DNA from: Chryseobacterium sp.
GTDB taxonomy: Bacteria > Bacteroidota > Bacteroidia > Flavobacteriales > Weeksellaceae
Assembly: GCF_029240215.1 (NCBI RefSeq)
Contig: NZ_JARBTK010000002.1
Span: 62,001-126,000, forward strand
Direction of reading: 5' to 3'
DNA length: 64,000 nucleotides
The notes beneath the pieces were generated by a model. The model did not search any database and was not told the DNA's origin. It was given only the letters and a program-made list of their open reading frames with translations. Positions 51,953-60,488 of the stretch are shown one piece after another. Each line of letters begins with the position of its first letter. The stretch's first letter is position 1. The translations under genes and the position numbers were made by a program.

Positions 51953-53743
51953 ATGGAAACGATCATTCTAAAAGTAATTCTTTGCTCAGGAATTGTACTT
52001 GGTCTTTACTATTTATTCTTGGCAAAAGAGAAGACATTTACATTCAATCGATTTTATTTATTATTGGGGTTAGTTTTCTCATATTCAATTCCTTTTGTGA
52101 CAATTGAGACACCACAAATTGAAGACAGGAAGCCAACTATTATTTTTGAGCAGGAAATTCCGCAGCAGATTTTACAGACTCCGATTGAAGCTCAAACAGA
52201 AGCTTTTGATTACATCCAATTATTATGGATTGGGTACTTCGTAATTTTAGGAATATTGATTCTGAAAATCTTGTATTCAATTATAAAAATTAAAAGTTTA
52301 AAAGGCAGAAAAATTATTTATCAGAACAGAGCTGTTGTTTTACTTGACAAAGAGATTGCTCCATTCAGCTTCTTAAACATCATTTATCTTTCTGAAAATT
52401 ATTTCAAAGACAGAAAAATTGACGAAAGGATTTTTCTTCACGAGGAAATTCATGTGAAACAAAAACATTCATTTGATGTCCTTCTTGTCGAAGTTTTAAA
52501 AGCATTTTCATGGTTTAATCCATTTATTTATCTCTATAAAAATGCAATGATAACCAATCACGAATTTTTAGCCGATGAAGAAGTTATTACCAAAAATGAA
52601 GATATTAAAAACTACCAAGAATTAATTCTTAACGAGGTTTTGAAGCAGCAAAATTTAAACCTAACCCACCAATTCAATTTCAATAACACCAAAAAAAGAT
52701 TTATTATGATGACCAAAAGAAATTCAAAATTTGCAAAAGCAAAAAAATATCTGGCAATTCCTGCATTTGCAGTTTTGGCTGTACTCTTTGCAGAAAAAGT
52801 TTACGCGAATGATTCATCGTCAGAAAATTTAGTTGAAAGCAATATACTTTCTGATGATCCATATACTGAGTTTAAAAAGATATTATCTAAATACTCAGAA
52901 CTAATTGAAAAGAAGGAATATGCTGAATTTGAAAAGAAAATTTCAGATGAAGAGAAACAGAAACTTGCTGAACTCTATGCCAAACTTAGCAATCAGCAGC
53001 AGAACGAACAGCCTATTATATTTTTAAATCTGTCTGATTATAAAAAAATAGTTCCCACAGAAAAACAGATTAATGATTTTTCGAATGCACAAAAATATTT
53101 AGCAGTGATTAACGGTAGACAAGTTAGTAATACGGAACTGGCAAAATATAAAAGCTCAGACTTTTCATATTATTCAATAACCGAAAGCAGTTCAAAGCCA
53201 TTCTCTGTGACTTTAATGACCAATTCTTATTTTAAAAAATACGTTAAAGAAAAAAATCCGGTTATGGCTTTCGTAAGTTCTGATATAACTCCTCCAATTA
53301 GTAGAAAATCATTCTCACAGGATACAATTACACCTAAAAGAGATGCAGAAGCAAAAGTATTAAAACAGAACTCTACTAAAGATAAGGATCTTTCCATTCC
53401 GCCTCCACATCCTCCATCAGCAAATTTTGTACAGGCATCATTTCCCGAAGGCATGAATATATTGAGAAGCAAAGTAGCCCAAAATTTTGACGGCTCTGTT
53501 TTTAAAGGTGACGAAGGAACTGTAAAGTCAGCAGTTTATATTGTAATTGATGAAAATGGTAGTGTTGATAAAGTAGTAGCAACAGGAGATAGCAAAATAT
53601 TTAACGACGAATCAGAACGTGCAGTAAAATCAGTAGTTGCCAAAACAAAATGGAAACCCGCAACAGACAATGGTAAACCTGTAAAGACAACATTCAGTTT
53701 ACCATTAACAATGACATTTGAATCCGCCAAAAAAACACAATAA
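51953..53743 (+). CDS. M56 (BlaR1-type) membrane metalloprotease with TonB-like C-terminal domain
   Basis: 596 residues. Four N-terminal membrane helices surround the zinc site H163-E-E-I-H167 (FLHEEIHVKQKH), with NHEFLADEEV supplying a further ligand. A transmembrane helix (YLAIPAFAVLAVLFAEKVYA, about 268-288) leads to a periplasmic part of 300 residues. The last 100 residues form a TonB_C-like domain (AVYIVIDENGSVDKVVATGDSK; AVKSVVAKTKWKPATDNGKPVKTTFSLPLTMTF). No penicillin-binding sensor is present, so the signal is probably not a beta-lactam. It should cleave the BlaI-type repressor encoded 2 bases upstream. Confidence 0.9.
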   Translation: METIILKVILCSGIVLGLYYLFLAKEKTFTFNRFYLLLGLVFSYSIPFVTIETPQIEDRKPTIIFEQEIPQQILQTPIEAQTEAFDYIQLLWIGYFVILGILILKILYSIIKIKSLKGRKIIYQNRAVVLLDKEIAPFSFLNIIYLSENYFKDRKIDERIFLHEEIHVKQKHSFDVLLVEVLKAFSWFNPFIYLYKNAMITNHEFLADEEVITKNEDIKNYQELILNEVLKQQNLNLTHQFNFNNTKKRFIMMTKRNSKFAKAKKYLAIPAFAVLAVLFAEKVYANDSSSENLVESNILSDDPYTEFKKILSKYSELIEKKEYAEFEKKISDEEKQKLAELYAKLSNQQQNEQPIIFLNLSDYKKIVPTEKQINDFSNAQKYLAVINGRQVSNTELAKYKSSDFSYYSITESSSKPFSVTLMTNSYFKKYVKEKNPVMAFVSSDITPPISRKSFSQDTITPKRDAEAKVLKQNSTKDKDLSIPPPHPPSANFVQASFPEGMNILRSKVAQNFDGSVFKGDEGTVKSAVYIVIDENGSVDKVVATGDSKIFNDESERAVKSVVAKTKWKPATDNGKPVKTTFSLPLTMTFESAKKTQ

Positions 53744-53754
53744 ATTATATTCAG

Positions 53755-53778
53755 GAGTTCGTTTTCGGACTCTTTTTT
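53755..53778 (+). terminator. Terminator of the blaI-M56 operon
   Basis: GAGTTCG (53755-53761) pairs with CGGACTC (53766-53772) around TTTT, followed by six Ts. Confidence 0.82.
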
Positions 53779-53784
53779 ATTTCA

Positions 53785-53792
53785 TAAATTTG
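53785..53792 (+). promoter_or_regulatory. -7 promoter element of uvrB, 4 bases from ATG
   Basis: TAAATTTG fits TAnnTTTG and ends 4 bases before the uvrB ATG, so the transcript may be leaderless. Confidence 0.45.
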
Positions 53793-53796
53793 ATGT

Positions 53797-55788
53797 ATGA
53801 AATTTAATCTTCAATCAGAATATAAACCAACTGGTGATCAACCAACAGCGATCAAAAAACTGACCGAGGGTTTGGAAATCGGTGAAAAATATCAGACTTT
53901 ACTTGGGGTGACGGGTTCCGGTAAAACATTTACGGTTGCCAATGTTGTTCACAATACTCAGAAACCTACTTTAGTTTTAGCTCACAACAAAACTTTGGCG
54001 GCTCAGCTTTTCATGGAGTTTAAAGAATTCTTCCCGGAAAATGCTGTTGAATATTTTGTAAGCTACTACGACTATTATCAACCAGAAGCCTATATCGCAA
54101 GTTCAGGAACCTATATTGAAAAAGATTTAAGCATCAACGAAGAAGTAGAAAAACTTCGTCTTTCAGCGATTGCAAGTTTACTGTCAGGAAGAAGAGACGT
54201 TTTGATTGTAGCTTCGGTATCCTGTATTTATGGTGTTGGAAATCCTGCCGAGTTTCACAAGTCTTTAATTTCACTGCAAATTGGTGAAAAGACAACAAGA
54301 ACTTCACTTTTACATTCATTAGTTAATGCATTATATTCCAGAACATTGGCAGACTTCTCAAGAGGTACGTTTCGCGTGAAAGGTGATGTGGTAGATATTT
54401 TCCCTGCTTACGCTGATAACGGAGTGAGAATTCAATTTTTTGGAGATGAAATTGAAAAAATCCAGAGTTTTGATCCCGTTTCCGGCAACACTACAGGAAA
54501 TTTTGATCAGATTCAGATTTACCCGGCAAACCTTTTTGTCACTTCAAAAGAAACTTTGAATGGAGCCATCAGAAATATTCAGGATGACATGGTAAAACAG
54601 GTCGATTTTTTCTCTGAAATCGGAAAACCTTTAGAATCAAAGAGACTTCAGGAAAGAACTGAACTCGATCTTGAAATGATCAAAGAATTGGGTTATTGCT
54701 CAGGAATTGAAAACTATTCTCGTTATCTTGATGGAAGACTTCCCGGATCAAGACCTTTCTGTCTTTTAGATTATTTTCCGAAAGATTATTTAATGGTTAT
54801 TGATGAAAGTCACGTTACCGTTCCGCAAGTGCATGCAATGTACGGTGGTGACAGAAGTCGTAAAGAAGCTTTGGTGGAATACGGATTCCGTCTTCCTGCC
54901 GCGATGGATAACCGTCCGTTGAAGTTTGAAGAGTTTGAAGCCATTCAGAATCAGGTAATTTACGTTTCTGCAACTCCTGCTGATTACGAATTGGAAAAAA
55001 CGGGTGGAGAATATATCGAACAAATAATTCGTCCGACCGGACTTTTAGATCCAATTATAGAAATTCGTCCTTCTTTAAATCAGATTGATGATTTAATGGA
55101 GGAAATCAGAAAACGTGCTGAAATTGATGAAAGGGTTTTGGTGACAACTTTGACCAAGAAAATGGCTGAAGAATTGACTAAATACTTCACAAAATTCGGA
55201 ATCAGAACAAGGTATATTCACTCGGATGTTGAAACTTTGGAACGTATTCAAATCATGCAGGATCTCCGTCTTGGAATTTTTGATGTTTTAATTGGTGTCA
55301 ATTTGTTGAGAGAAGGCTTAGATTTACCGGAAGTTTCACTTGTAGCAATTCTTGATGCAGATAAAGAAGGAATGTTAAGAAGCAGAAGATCAATGATTCA
55401 AACGGTCGGAAGAGCTGCAAGAAACCTGAACGGAAGAGCTATTTTATATGCTGATAAAATCACAAAATCAATGCAGTCAACTATTGATGAAACCGAATAT
55501 CGTCGACAAAAACAGATGGCATACAACCTGGAACATGGTAAAGTTCCGATGGCATTAAATAAAAAGATCTCTGAAAATCTGGTTGGAAGAAGCAAAGATT
55601 TCCCGGACGAAAAATATACTCAAAAACAGATTTTACAAAAAGTTGCCGATGTAAAAGCAACCTACGCAACCAAAGATGTAGAAAAACTGATTGCCCAAAA
55701 ACAAAAGGAAATGGAAGGAGCAGCGAAAAATTTAGATTTTATAAAAGCTGCGCAGTTGAGAGATGAAATTGCTGCTTTAAAAGGTTAA
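53797..55788 (+). CDS. uvrB: UvrABC excinuclease subunit B
   Basis: 663 residues. Walker A GVTGSGKT (near 39-46), the beta-hairpin that inserts into damaged DNA (YYDYYQPEAYIASSGTYIEKD), DESH in VIDESHVTVPQ, helicase motif VI QTVGRAARN, and the C-terminal UVR motif (EKLIAQKQKEMEGAAKNLDFIKAAQLRDEIAAL) that binds UvrC. Nucleotide excision repair damage verification. It sits between a terminator and a GC-rich terminator, so it is monocistronic. Confidence 0.98.
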   Translation: MKFNLQSEYKPTGDQPTAIKKLTEGLEIGEKYQTLLGVTGSGKTFTVANVVHNTQKPTLVLAHNKTLAAQLFMEFKEFFPENAVEYFVSYYDYYQPEAYIASSGTYIEKDLSINEEVEKLRLSAIASLLSGRRDVLIVASVSCIYGVGNPAEFHKSLISLQIGEKTTRTSLLHSLVNALYSRTLADFSRGTFRVKGDVVDIFPAYADNGVRIQFFGDEIEKIQSFDPVSGNTTGNFDQIQIYPANLFVTSKETLNGAIRNIQDDMVKQVDFFSEIGKPLESKRLQERTELDLEMIKELGYCSGIENYSRYLDGRLPGSRPFCLLDYFPKDYLMVIDESHVTVPQVHAMYGGDRSRKEALVEYGFRLPAAMDNRPLKFEEFEAIQNQVIYVSATPADYELEKTGGEYIEQIIRPTGLLDPIIEIRPSLNQIDDLMEEIRKRAEIDERVLVTTLTKKMAEELTKYFTKFGIRTRYIHSDVETLERIQIMQDLRLGIFDVLIGVNLLREGLDLPEVSLVAILDADKEGMLRSRRSMIQTVGRAARNLNGRAILYADKITKSMQSTIDETEYRRQKQMAYNLEHGKVPMALNKKISENLVGRSKDFPDEKYTQKQILQKVADVKATYATKDVEKLIAQKQKEMEGAAKNLDFIKAAQLRDEIAALKG

Positions 55789-55807
55789 TTTAGATAGATA
55801 TTAAAAG

Positions 55808-55844
55808 GTTTCGGCGGCACCAAAGGTGCCGCCGAAACTTTTTT
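55808..55844 (+). terminator. GC-rich terminator of uvrB
   Basis: GTTTCGGCGGCACC (55808-55821) pairs perfectly with 55825-55838 around AAA, followed by TTTTTT. It shares TTTCGGCGGC with the hairpin at 42.6 kb. Confidence 0.93.
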
Positions 55845-55856
55845 CAATAGAAAATT

Positions 55857-56123
55857 TTAAAACTTATAAACCTTCGTTGTAGGTTTCTGATAATCAACTT
55901 TTCCATCCCGAAGTGGCGTTAGCAAATCCATCAAACCATTTAATTTTATTTCGTAAACCGTAGACAACTGCATTCCCAGTTTTCCTTTTGGCATTCCCTG
56001 TCTGTGAAACCATTCAAGGTAACTTATTGGCAGATCAGCTAAAACGGTATTTTGATATTTCCCGAATGGCATTTTTACAACACATATTTCCCGCAAGATC
56101 TCCGGATCTATTCCCTGCTCCAT
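55857..56123 (-). CDS. DUF3820 family protein
   Basis: 88 residues. CVVKMPFGKYQNTVLADLPISYLEWFHRQGMPKGKLGMQL is the DUF3820 core (MPFGKYKGxxLxxLPxxYLxWF). The family, sometimes called quorum-sensing-regulator-like, has no proven function. It follows the AI-2E family transporter gene by 3 bases. Confidence 0.85.
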   Translation of the reverse strand: MEQGIDPEILREICVVKMPFGKYQNTVLADLPISYLEWFHRQGMPKGKLGMQLSTVYEIKLNGLMDLLTPLRDGKVDYQKPTTKVYKF

Positions 56124-56126
56124 TTT

Positions 56127-57221
56127 TTAAACAATTAAATCAATTTTATTTTCTAAATCTTCTGTTTTGCTTTTACTGGAAAGTTCAAGTTCTGGTGTAT
56201 CATCATCTGAAAATTCATTTCTGTATACCTGAACCAAAAGAAGAGTAAAAGAGACCAGAATAGGACCAAAAACCAACCCCATGAAACCAAACAGTTTCAT
56301 TCCCATAATGATTCCGAAAACGGTATTTAAAGGATGAATATCTTCTAGTTTTTTTAACAAAGTAAAACGCAAAATATTATCCGTCAAACCTACAACGATC
56401 ACACAATATGCTGCTAAACCAAGACCTGGTCCCATTTGACCTTCTGCAATCATGAAAATACAGATGGGAACATATACAATTGCCGCCCCAACAATTGGGA
56501 TCATAGATGCGGCTGCTGTTAATGCAAAAAGTAGAATAGGACTTGGAGCTCCAAAGATAAAATATCCTATTAAAGCGATAATACCCTGTCCTAAAGCAAC
56601 GACCGGAATTCCGATTGCATTTGCCATGATGAGTTTTCGCATTTTTTCGCCGATCAAAGAAACATTCGCTCTTTTCAGCGGCGCTGCTGAAGCTAGAATT
56701 CTTTCAAATAATCTCGGTTTTTCAAACATGAAATACAGAATAAAATACATAGACATCAAAACGGTAAGTGTATTGAAAGTTCCGCTAACAGCAGATGTTG
56801 AGAATTTTCCCGCTGTATTTTTTACTTTATCTAAATTTTCCTTGCTTAAAATATCAAATTTAGTTTTAGAATAAACATAGCTGTGGATTTTATCTACAAA
56901 AACATTAAATTTCTGCATGTAAACCTGTGCATTTCCAAGCTTTTCTATCAAAAGGTCAGCAATAAAATAAATCGGAAGAATGATGATAACCAAACTTGCA
57001 AACATCAAAAGTAGTGATGATGCCCAAGGTTTCCATTTTCGCTCTTCCTGAAGATAAAAATTATATTTCCGGCAGACTACATAAATGGTGATTGCACCCA
57101 AAACCGCCGGGATAAAAAGTGCAAGATTAAAACAGATTAACGCTGTTAAAATCAGAATAATAGCAAGCAAAGCAACCTGCTTGATAACAACACTGCTAAT
57201 TTGTTTTTCGTTGTGTGACAT
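56127..57221 (-). CDS. AI-2E family transporter
   Basis: 364 residues with seven or eight transmembrane helices. Family blocks include LLRA-type AAPLKRANVSLIGEKMRKLIMANAIGIPVVALGQGIIALIGYFIFGAPSP, and SMIPIVGAAIVYVPICIFM. Members export autoinducer-2 or act as ion or solute exporters; the AI-2 name does not prove that role here. The ATG overlaps the stop of the upstream membrane-protein gene by one base, so the two are coupled. Confidence 0.9.
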   Translation of the reverse strand: MSHNEKQISSVVIKQVALLAIILILTALICFNLALFIPAVLGAITIYVVCRKYNFYLQEERKWKPWASSLLLMFASLVIIILPIYFIADLLIEKLGNAQVYMQKFNVFVDKIHSYVYSKTKFDILSKENLDKVKNTAGKFSTSAVSGTFNTLTVLMSMYFILYFMFEKPRLFERILASAAPLKRANVSLIGEKMRKLIMANAIGIPVVALGQGIIALIGYFIFGAPSPILLFALTAAASMIPIVGAAIVYVPICIFMIAEGQMGPGLGLAAYCVIVVGLTDNILRFTLLKKLEDIHPLNTVFGIIMGMKLFGFMGLVFGPILVSFTLLLVQVYRNEFSDDDTPELELSSKSKTEDLENKIDLIV

Positions 57222-57955
57222 TATTTATATGTTATTTGTCTTGGTTTTCCTAAATATGCGCAATAGGTGGAATACATTACGATTGTGATAAAGGGTAAAG
57301 TAAAAATTATACCAACACAACATAAAAGTATTCCGGCAGCACTGATAATAAGTCCTAAAATTGCCGCACCTAAAAATACTCCGTAATTTTCTTTAGCAAT
57401 ATTGTATGTTTTACTTAAAGCATCCATCGCAGAAGAATTTTCAAAAAGCAAAATAGGATAACCTATCAAAAACAGCGGATATACGAAGAAAAAAGGAATA
57501 ATGCACATGATAATAGAAATCCACAAAATAATATTTGTAATCAAACTGTACAGAAGAATATTTCCTAAATTCTGACGATAACCAATAAAAAGATCAGAAA
57601 ACTCGACAGCAACTTTTGTGTTAAATTTATTGGTAATATAAATTAAACCTACAAAAAGAGGTGAAATTAAAATTGACACTACGCCTGAAAAAGACGAGTA
57701 AGTAGACACTCCCGGTTTATTCCAATAACTATAATCCTTATAATCACCATCCAAATCACGAAAGTCATTGAAATTACTCCAATAATTAAATCCGCTAATC
57801 GATTGAATGATAAAATCAGCAATAAAATAAATAATAGAAGCAACAACTGCGTATAGAATTACGCCTTTATACATTTCAAAAGCATGCGAAATAATAGATC
57901 CTGTATTTCGATCAGGAGCAGAACCTTGTTGGTCAAATTCGTTAAAGTCAGACAT
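57221..57955 (-). CDS. Polytopic membrane protein of unknown function
   Basis: 244 residues: a soluble Asp/Asn-rich N-terminus, an insert with FNYWSNFNDFRDLDGDYKDYSYW, and about five transmembrane segments (VILYAVVASIIYFIADFII; ILLYSLITNIILWISIIMCIIPFFFVYPLFLIGYPILLF; FLGAAILGLIISAAGILLCCVGIIFTLPF). It resembles the proteins at 19.1 and 58.0 kb in layout and in the VGIIFTLPF plus MYSTYCAYLG block. Coupled to the AI-2E family gene by a one-base overlap. Confidence 0.7.
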   Translation of the reverse strand: MSDFNEFDQQGSAPDRNTGSIISHAFEMYKGVILYAVVASIIYFIADFIIQSISGFNYWSNFNDFRDLDGDYKDYSYWNKPGVSTYSSFSGVVSILISPLFVGLIYITNKFNTKVAVEFSDLFIGYRQNLGNILLYSLITNIILWISIIMCIIPFFFVYPLFLIGYPILLFENSSAMDALSKTYNIAKENYGVFLGAAILGLIISAAGILLCCVGIIFTLPFITIVMYSTYCAYLGKPRQITYK

Positions 57956-57973
57956 GGTGTTATTTTTTAATGT

Positions 57974-57999
57974 TTCTCAAATTTAATTTTTTTTGAGAA
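57974..57999. promoter_or_regulatory. -7 element and inverted repeat upstream of membrane gene
   Basis: TAAATTTG on the minus strand (57985-57978) lies inside an inverted repeat, TTCTCAAA (57974-57981) against TTTGAGAA (57992-57999). It could be an operator or simply the weak terminator of the gene upstream. Confidence 0.4.
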
Positions 58000-58022
58000 G
58001 AAAACTGTCACCATTCTGAATT

Positions 58023-58757
58023 TTAACTTTTTTCCTCAAAAATGGTTTTGTAAAGTGAATAAATCATCGCATTCCAGAAAGGCAAAGTCAGTAATCCGCC
58101 AACTAAGAATAATGCAAAACCGATATATTTAAATAAAACTGAGACAATTACGCAAACAAGTATTTCTATGAAATATATTTTCAAAGCTTTCCAATTTAAA
58201 GCGATTCCCTCAAAAATGGTTTTATTTTGGAAAAACATCAATGGTGCTACAAAAAGTGTAACCATCACCCAAACCACAGGAAGTATGATTGTCTGAGCAA
58301 TGAATGTATAAAAGAAAAACCAGAAAATAAAATAGCTTATGTATCTGAAAAAATTAAGCCCGTTATATCCGGCAAATAAATCTCCGATAACTATCGTTTC
58401 TTTTAAATCAATTTTTTTGAAAATTTGAAAAAAACCTAAGTTTAGAGGATATAGAAAAACTTGAACCGCAACAATTCCTAAATAAAAATTCTGAAAACCC
58501 TCGGTTCCCATAATAACAGCAATACTATTTTTATATTCGTCTATCCCGGTTGGTCCAGCTTTCATATAATCTGAAGCTGCACCTAAAAACTGATTCATAA
58601 TTCCATATTTTTCAGAAAAATAAAAAAATACAGTTAAGAAAATGGCAAAGTATATAATTGAAAACATCAGCTGGAACATCAAAGTTTTGTTCCAATAATA
58701 GAAAGCCTGTTTTAAGATAAAATCGATTCCCGGTTTTTGTGGATATTTCTCCTGCAT
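58023..58757 (-). CDS. Polytopic membrane protein of unknown function
   Basis: 244 residues with about five transmembrane segments (MFQLMFSIIYFAIFLTVFFYF; AVQVFLYPLNLGFFQIF; ISYFIFWFFFYTFIAQTIILPVVWVMVTLF). The C-terminal GGLLTLPFWNAMIYSLYKTIFE block is shared with the proteins at 19.1 and 57.2 kb, so these look like paralogs. The ATG at 58757 (MQEKYPQKPGID) is preferred to one six codons upstream because the latter overlaps the -7 element. Divergent from pabB. Confidence 0.7.
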   Translation of the reverse strand: MQEKYPQKPGIDFILKQAFYYWNKTLMFQLMFSIIYFAIFLTVFFYFSEKYGIMNQFLGAASDYMKAGPTGIDEYKNSIAVIMGTEGFQNFYLGIVAVQVFLYPLNLGFFQIFKKIDLKETIVIGDLFAGYNGLNFFRYISYFIFWFFFYTFIAQTIILPVVWVMVTLFVAPLMFFQNKTIFEGIALNWKALKIYFIEILVCVIVSVLFKYIGFALFLVGGLLTLPFWNAMIYSLYKTIFEEKS

Positions 58758-58772
58758 TGAAAATATTTTGTG

Positions 58773-58800
58773 CAAAAGTAAACATCAATAACTACTTTTG
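58773..58800. promoter_or_regulatory. Back-to-back divergent -7 elements
   Basis: TACTTTTG on the minus strand (58780-58773) serves the membrane gene; TACTTTTG on the plus strand (58793-58800) serves pabB. They are only 12 bases apart, so the two promoters overlap and may exclude each other. Confidence 0.6.
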
Positions 58801-58804
58801 CGGA

Positions 58805-59782
58805 ATGTTTTCGGCAAATCATCAAAAATTTATTGAAATGGACGAACTTTCACAACAGAAGGTTCCATTTTTCTTTATAACAGATTTTCTTGTGGATCAG
58901 ATTGAAATTTACACTGAATCTCAATTAGAAAAAGAAGGCTTATTAATTGATTTCCAAAATTTTAAAAACACAAAACCAACAGAAGAGCCCCATAAAAAAA
59001 CAGAATGGAAATCTTATCCTGAAACGATTGAAGATTTTAAAAAAGGATTTGATAAAGTTCAGAAAAACATTAGATTAGGAAATTCTTATCTCGTCAACTA
59101 TACCCGAAAAACAAAAATAGAAACCAATCTTACTTTAGAAGAAATTTTCTATCATTCTCAGGCAAAATATAAGGTTTTATATAAAGATTTTTTCGTATTT
59201 TTTTCTCCTGAAACTTTCGTAAAGATCAGTGATAACAAAATTCTCACTTATCCCATGAAAGGTACTATTGATGCATCTTTGGAGAATGCCGCAGAAGTTT
59301 TGAAGAATGATAAAAAAGAAAAAGCTGAACATTATACTGTTGTCGATTTGCTCCGGAATGACCTGAGTATGGTCGCAGATGATGTGCAGGTTGATAAATT
59401 CCAACATATTGATTTCCTTAAAACACAGCAAAAAGATCTGTTTGCCATGAGTTCTGAAATTTCAGGGAATTTAAAACCTGAATTTCAGGGAAAAATTGGT
59501 AGCGTCATGAAAAAACTTTTGCCTGCTGGATCAATTTTAGGTGCGCCAAAACCAAAAACTTTAGAAATTACCCTTGAAGCTGAAGGCTTTGACAGAGGTT
59601 TTTATACCGGAGTTTGCGGATGGTTTGACGGTGAAAATCTTGACAGTTGTGTCATGATCCGTTTTATTGAAAAAGAAAATGATATATTCTATTTCAAAAG
59701 TGGTGGCGGAATTACCCACATGAGTACATTAGAAGACGAATATCAAGAAATGAAAAATAAAATTTATGTCCCAATTCATTGA
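58805..59782 (+). CDS. pabB: Aminodeoxychorismate synthase component I (short chorismate-binding form)
   Basis: 325 residues: only the chorismate-binding domain, without the N-terminal domain of E. coli PabB, as usual in Bacteroidota. Key blocks: YLVNYTRKTKI, FVKISDNKILTYPMKGTIDA, HYTVVDLLRNDLSMV, LPAGSILGAPKPKTLEI and RGFYTGVCGWFDGENLDSCVMIRF. It makes aminodeoxychorismate for folate. The ATG at 58805 is 4 bases after the -7 element, so either the mRNA is leaderless or the ATG at 58838 (MDELSQQ) is used. It overlaps pabC by 17 bases. Confidence 0.9.
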   Translation: MFSANHQKFIEMDELSQQKVPFFFITDFLVDQIEIYTESQLEKEGLLIDFQNFKNTKPTEEPHKKTEWKSYPETIEDFKKGFDKVQKNIRLGNSYLVNYTRKTKIETNLTLEEIFYHSQAKYKVLYKDFFVFFSPETFVKISDNKILTYPMKGTIDASLENAAEVLKNDKKEKAEHYTVVDLLRNDLSMVADDVQVDKFQHIDFLKTQQKDLFAMSSEISGNLKPEFQGKIGSVMKKLLPAGSILGAPKPKTLEITLEAEGFDRGFYTGVCGWFDGENLDSCVMIRFIEKENDIFYFKSGGGITHMSTLEDEYQEMKNKIYVPIH

Positions 59783-60392
59783 AAGCATCAAAGTAGAAGA
59801 TCAGGAATTGTTCCTGCTTGAATTTCACCAAAAACGTGTTAACGATACTTTTGCCCATTTCGGGAAGGAAGGTTCTATAGATCTGGCTAAAATCTTTAAA
59901 AATCTGAATCATGATGAAGATGGTTTGTACAAACTGAGACTCACTTACGATCTGGATAAGAAATTCAGAACCATGATGATTCCTTACGCAATTCCTGAGA
60001 TACAGGATTTTCAGCTTGTTGAGAATAACATTTATGATTATTCCTTTAAGTTTGAAGACCGTAAAGAACTGGAAAAGATGAAGATGAAATCGAAAGCCGA
60101 AGAGATCATTATCGTCAAAAACAACCATATTACAGATACTTCTTTTTCTAATCTTTTATTTCAAAAAGGAAAAGAATGGTTTACGCCGTCAACTTACCTA
60201 TTAAATGGAGTTCAGAGACAGAATCTTTTAAAGAAAAAGAAGATCAAAGAGGCAGAAATCACTTTACAGAACATCAAGGAATTTTCACATTTTCAATTGA
60301 TTAATGCATTGAATGACTTCGATGATATGTTTATCTATCCGATTTCTAAAATCACCAATCTTCCTGGAAATGATGATTATTTAGATCTTTAG
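59766..60392 (+). CDS. pabC: Aminotransferase class IV, aminodeoxychorismate lyase-like
   Basis: 208 residues, short for the family (about 270 in E. coli PabC). It has the fold type IV pattern: LFLLEFHQKRVNDTF, PLP-lysine region YKLRLTYD, and the cofactor-phosphate loop ITDTSFSNLLF, with FTPSTYLLNGVQRQ in place of the usual TPxxxxGILxG(V)xR. Coupling to pabB by overlap supports release of 4-aminobenzoate from aminodeoxychorismate. Confidence 0.85.
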   Translation: MSQFIESIKVEDQELFLLEFHQKRVNDTFAHFGKEGSIDLAKIFKNLNHDEDGLYKLRLTYDLDKKFRTMMIPYAIPEIQDFQLVENNIYDYSFKFEDRKELEKMKMKSKAEEIIIVKNNHITDTSFSNLLFQKGKEWFTPSTYLLNGVQRQNLLKKKKIKEAEITLQNIKEFSHFQLINALNDFDDMFIYPISKITNLPGNDDYLDL

Positions 60393-60415
60393 AATTAAAA
60401 TATTCTCGCAAATTA

Positions 60416-60433
60416 AGCGGATTTTGCAGATTT
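60416..60433. repeat. Short dispersed repeat, copy 2
   Basis: Exact second copy of the 18-base sequence at 15511-15528; it overlaps the start of the pabBC terminator stem. Confidence 0.6.
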
Positions 60434-60460
60434 ATAAGCTAAATAAATCTGCATTTTTTT
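60426..60460 (+). terminator. Terminator of pabBC
   Basis: GCAGATTTAT (60426-60435) pairs with ATAAATCTGC (60443-60452), followed by a run of seven Ts after one A. Confidence 0.85.
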
Positions 60461-60488
60461 GCCCAAAATTTAATGTTTGAAAATTCCT

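Noticed and set aside
55857..56123. DUF3820 plus AI-2E family transporter as an autoinducer-2 quorum-sensing system
   Set aside because: Both names are family labels; no LuxS, LuxR or LsrB-type gene is nearby, so I do not claim quorum sensing.
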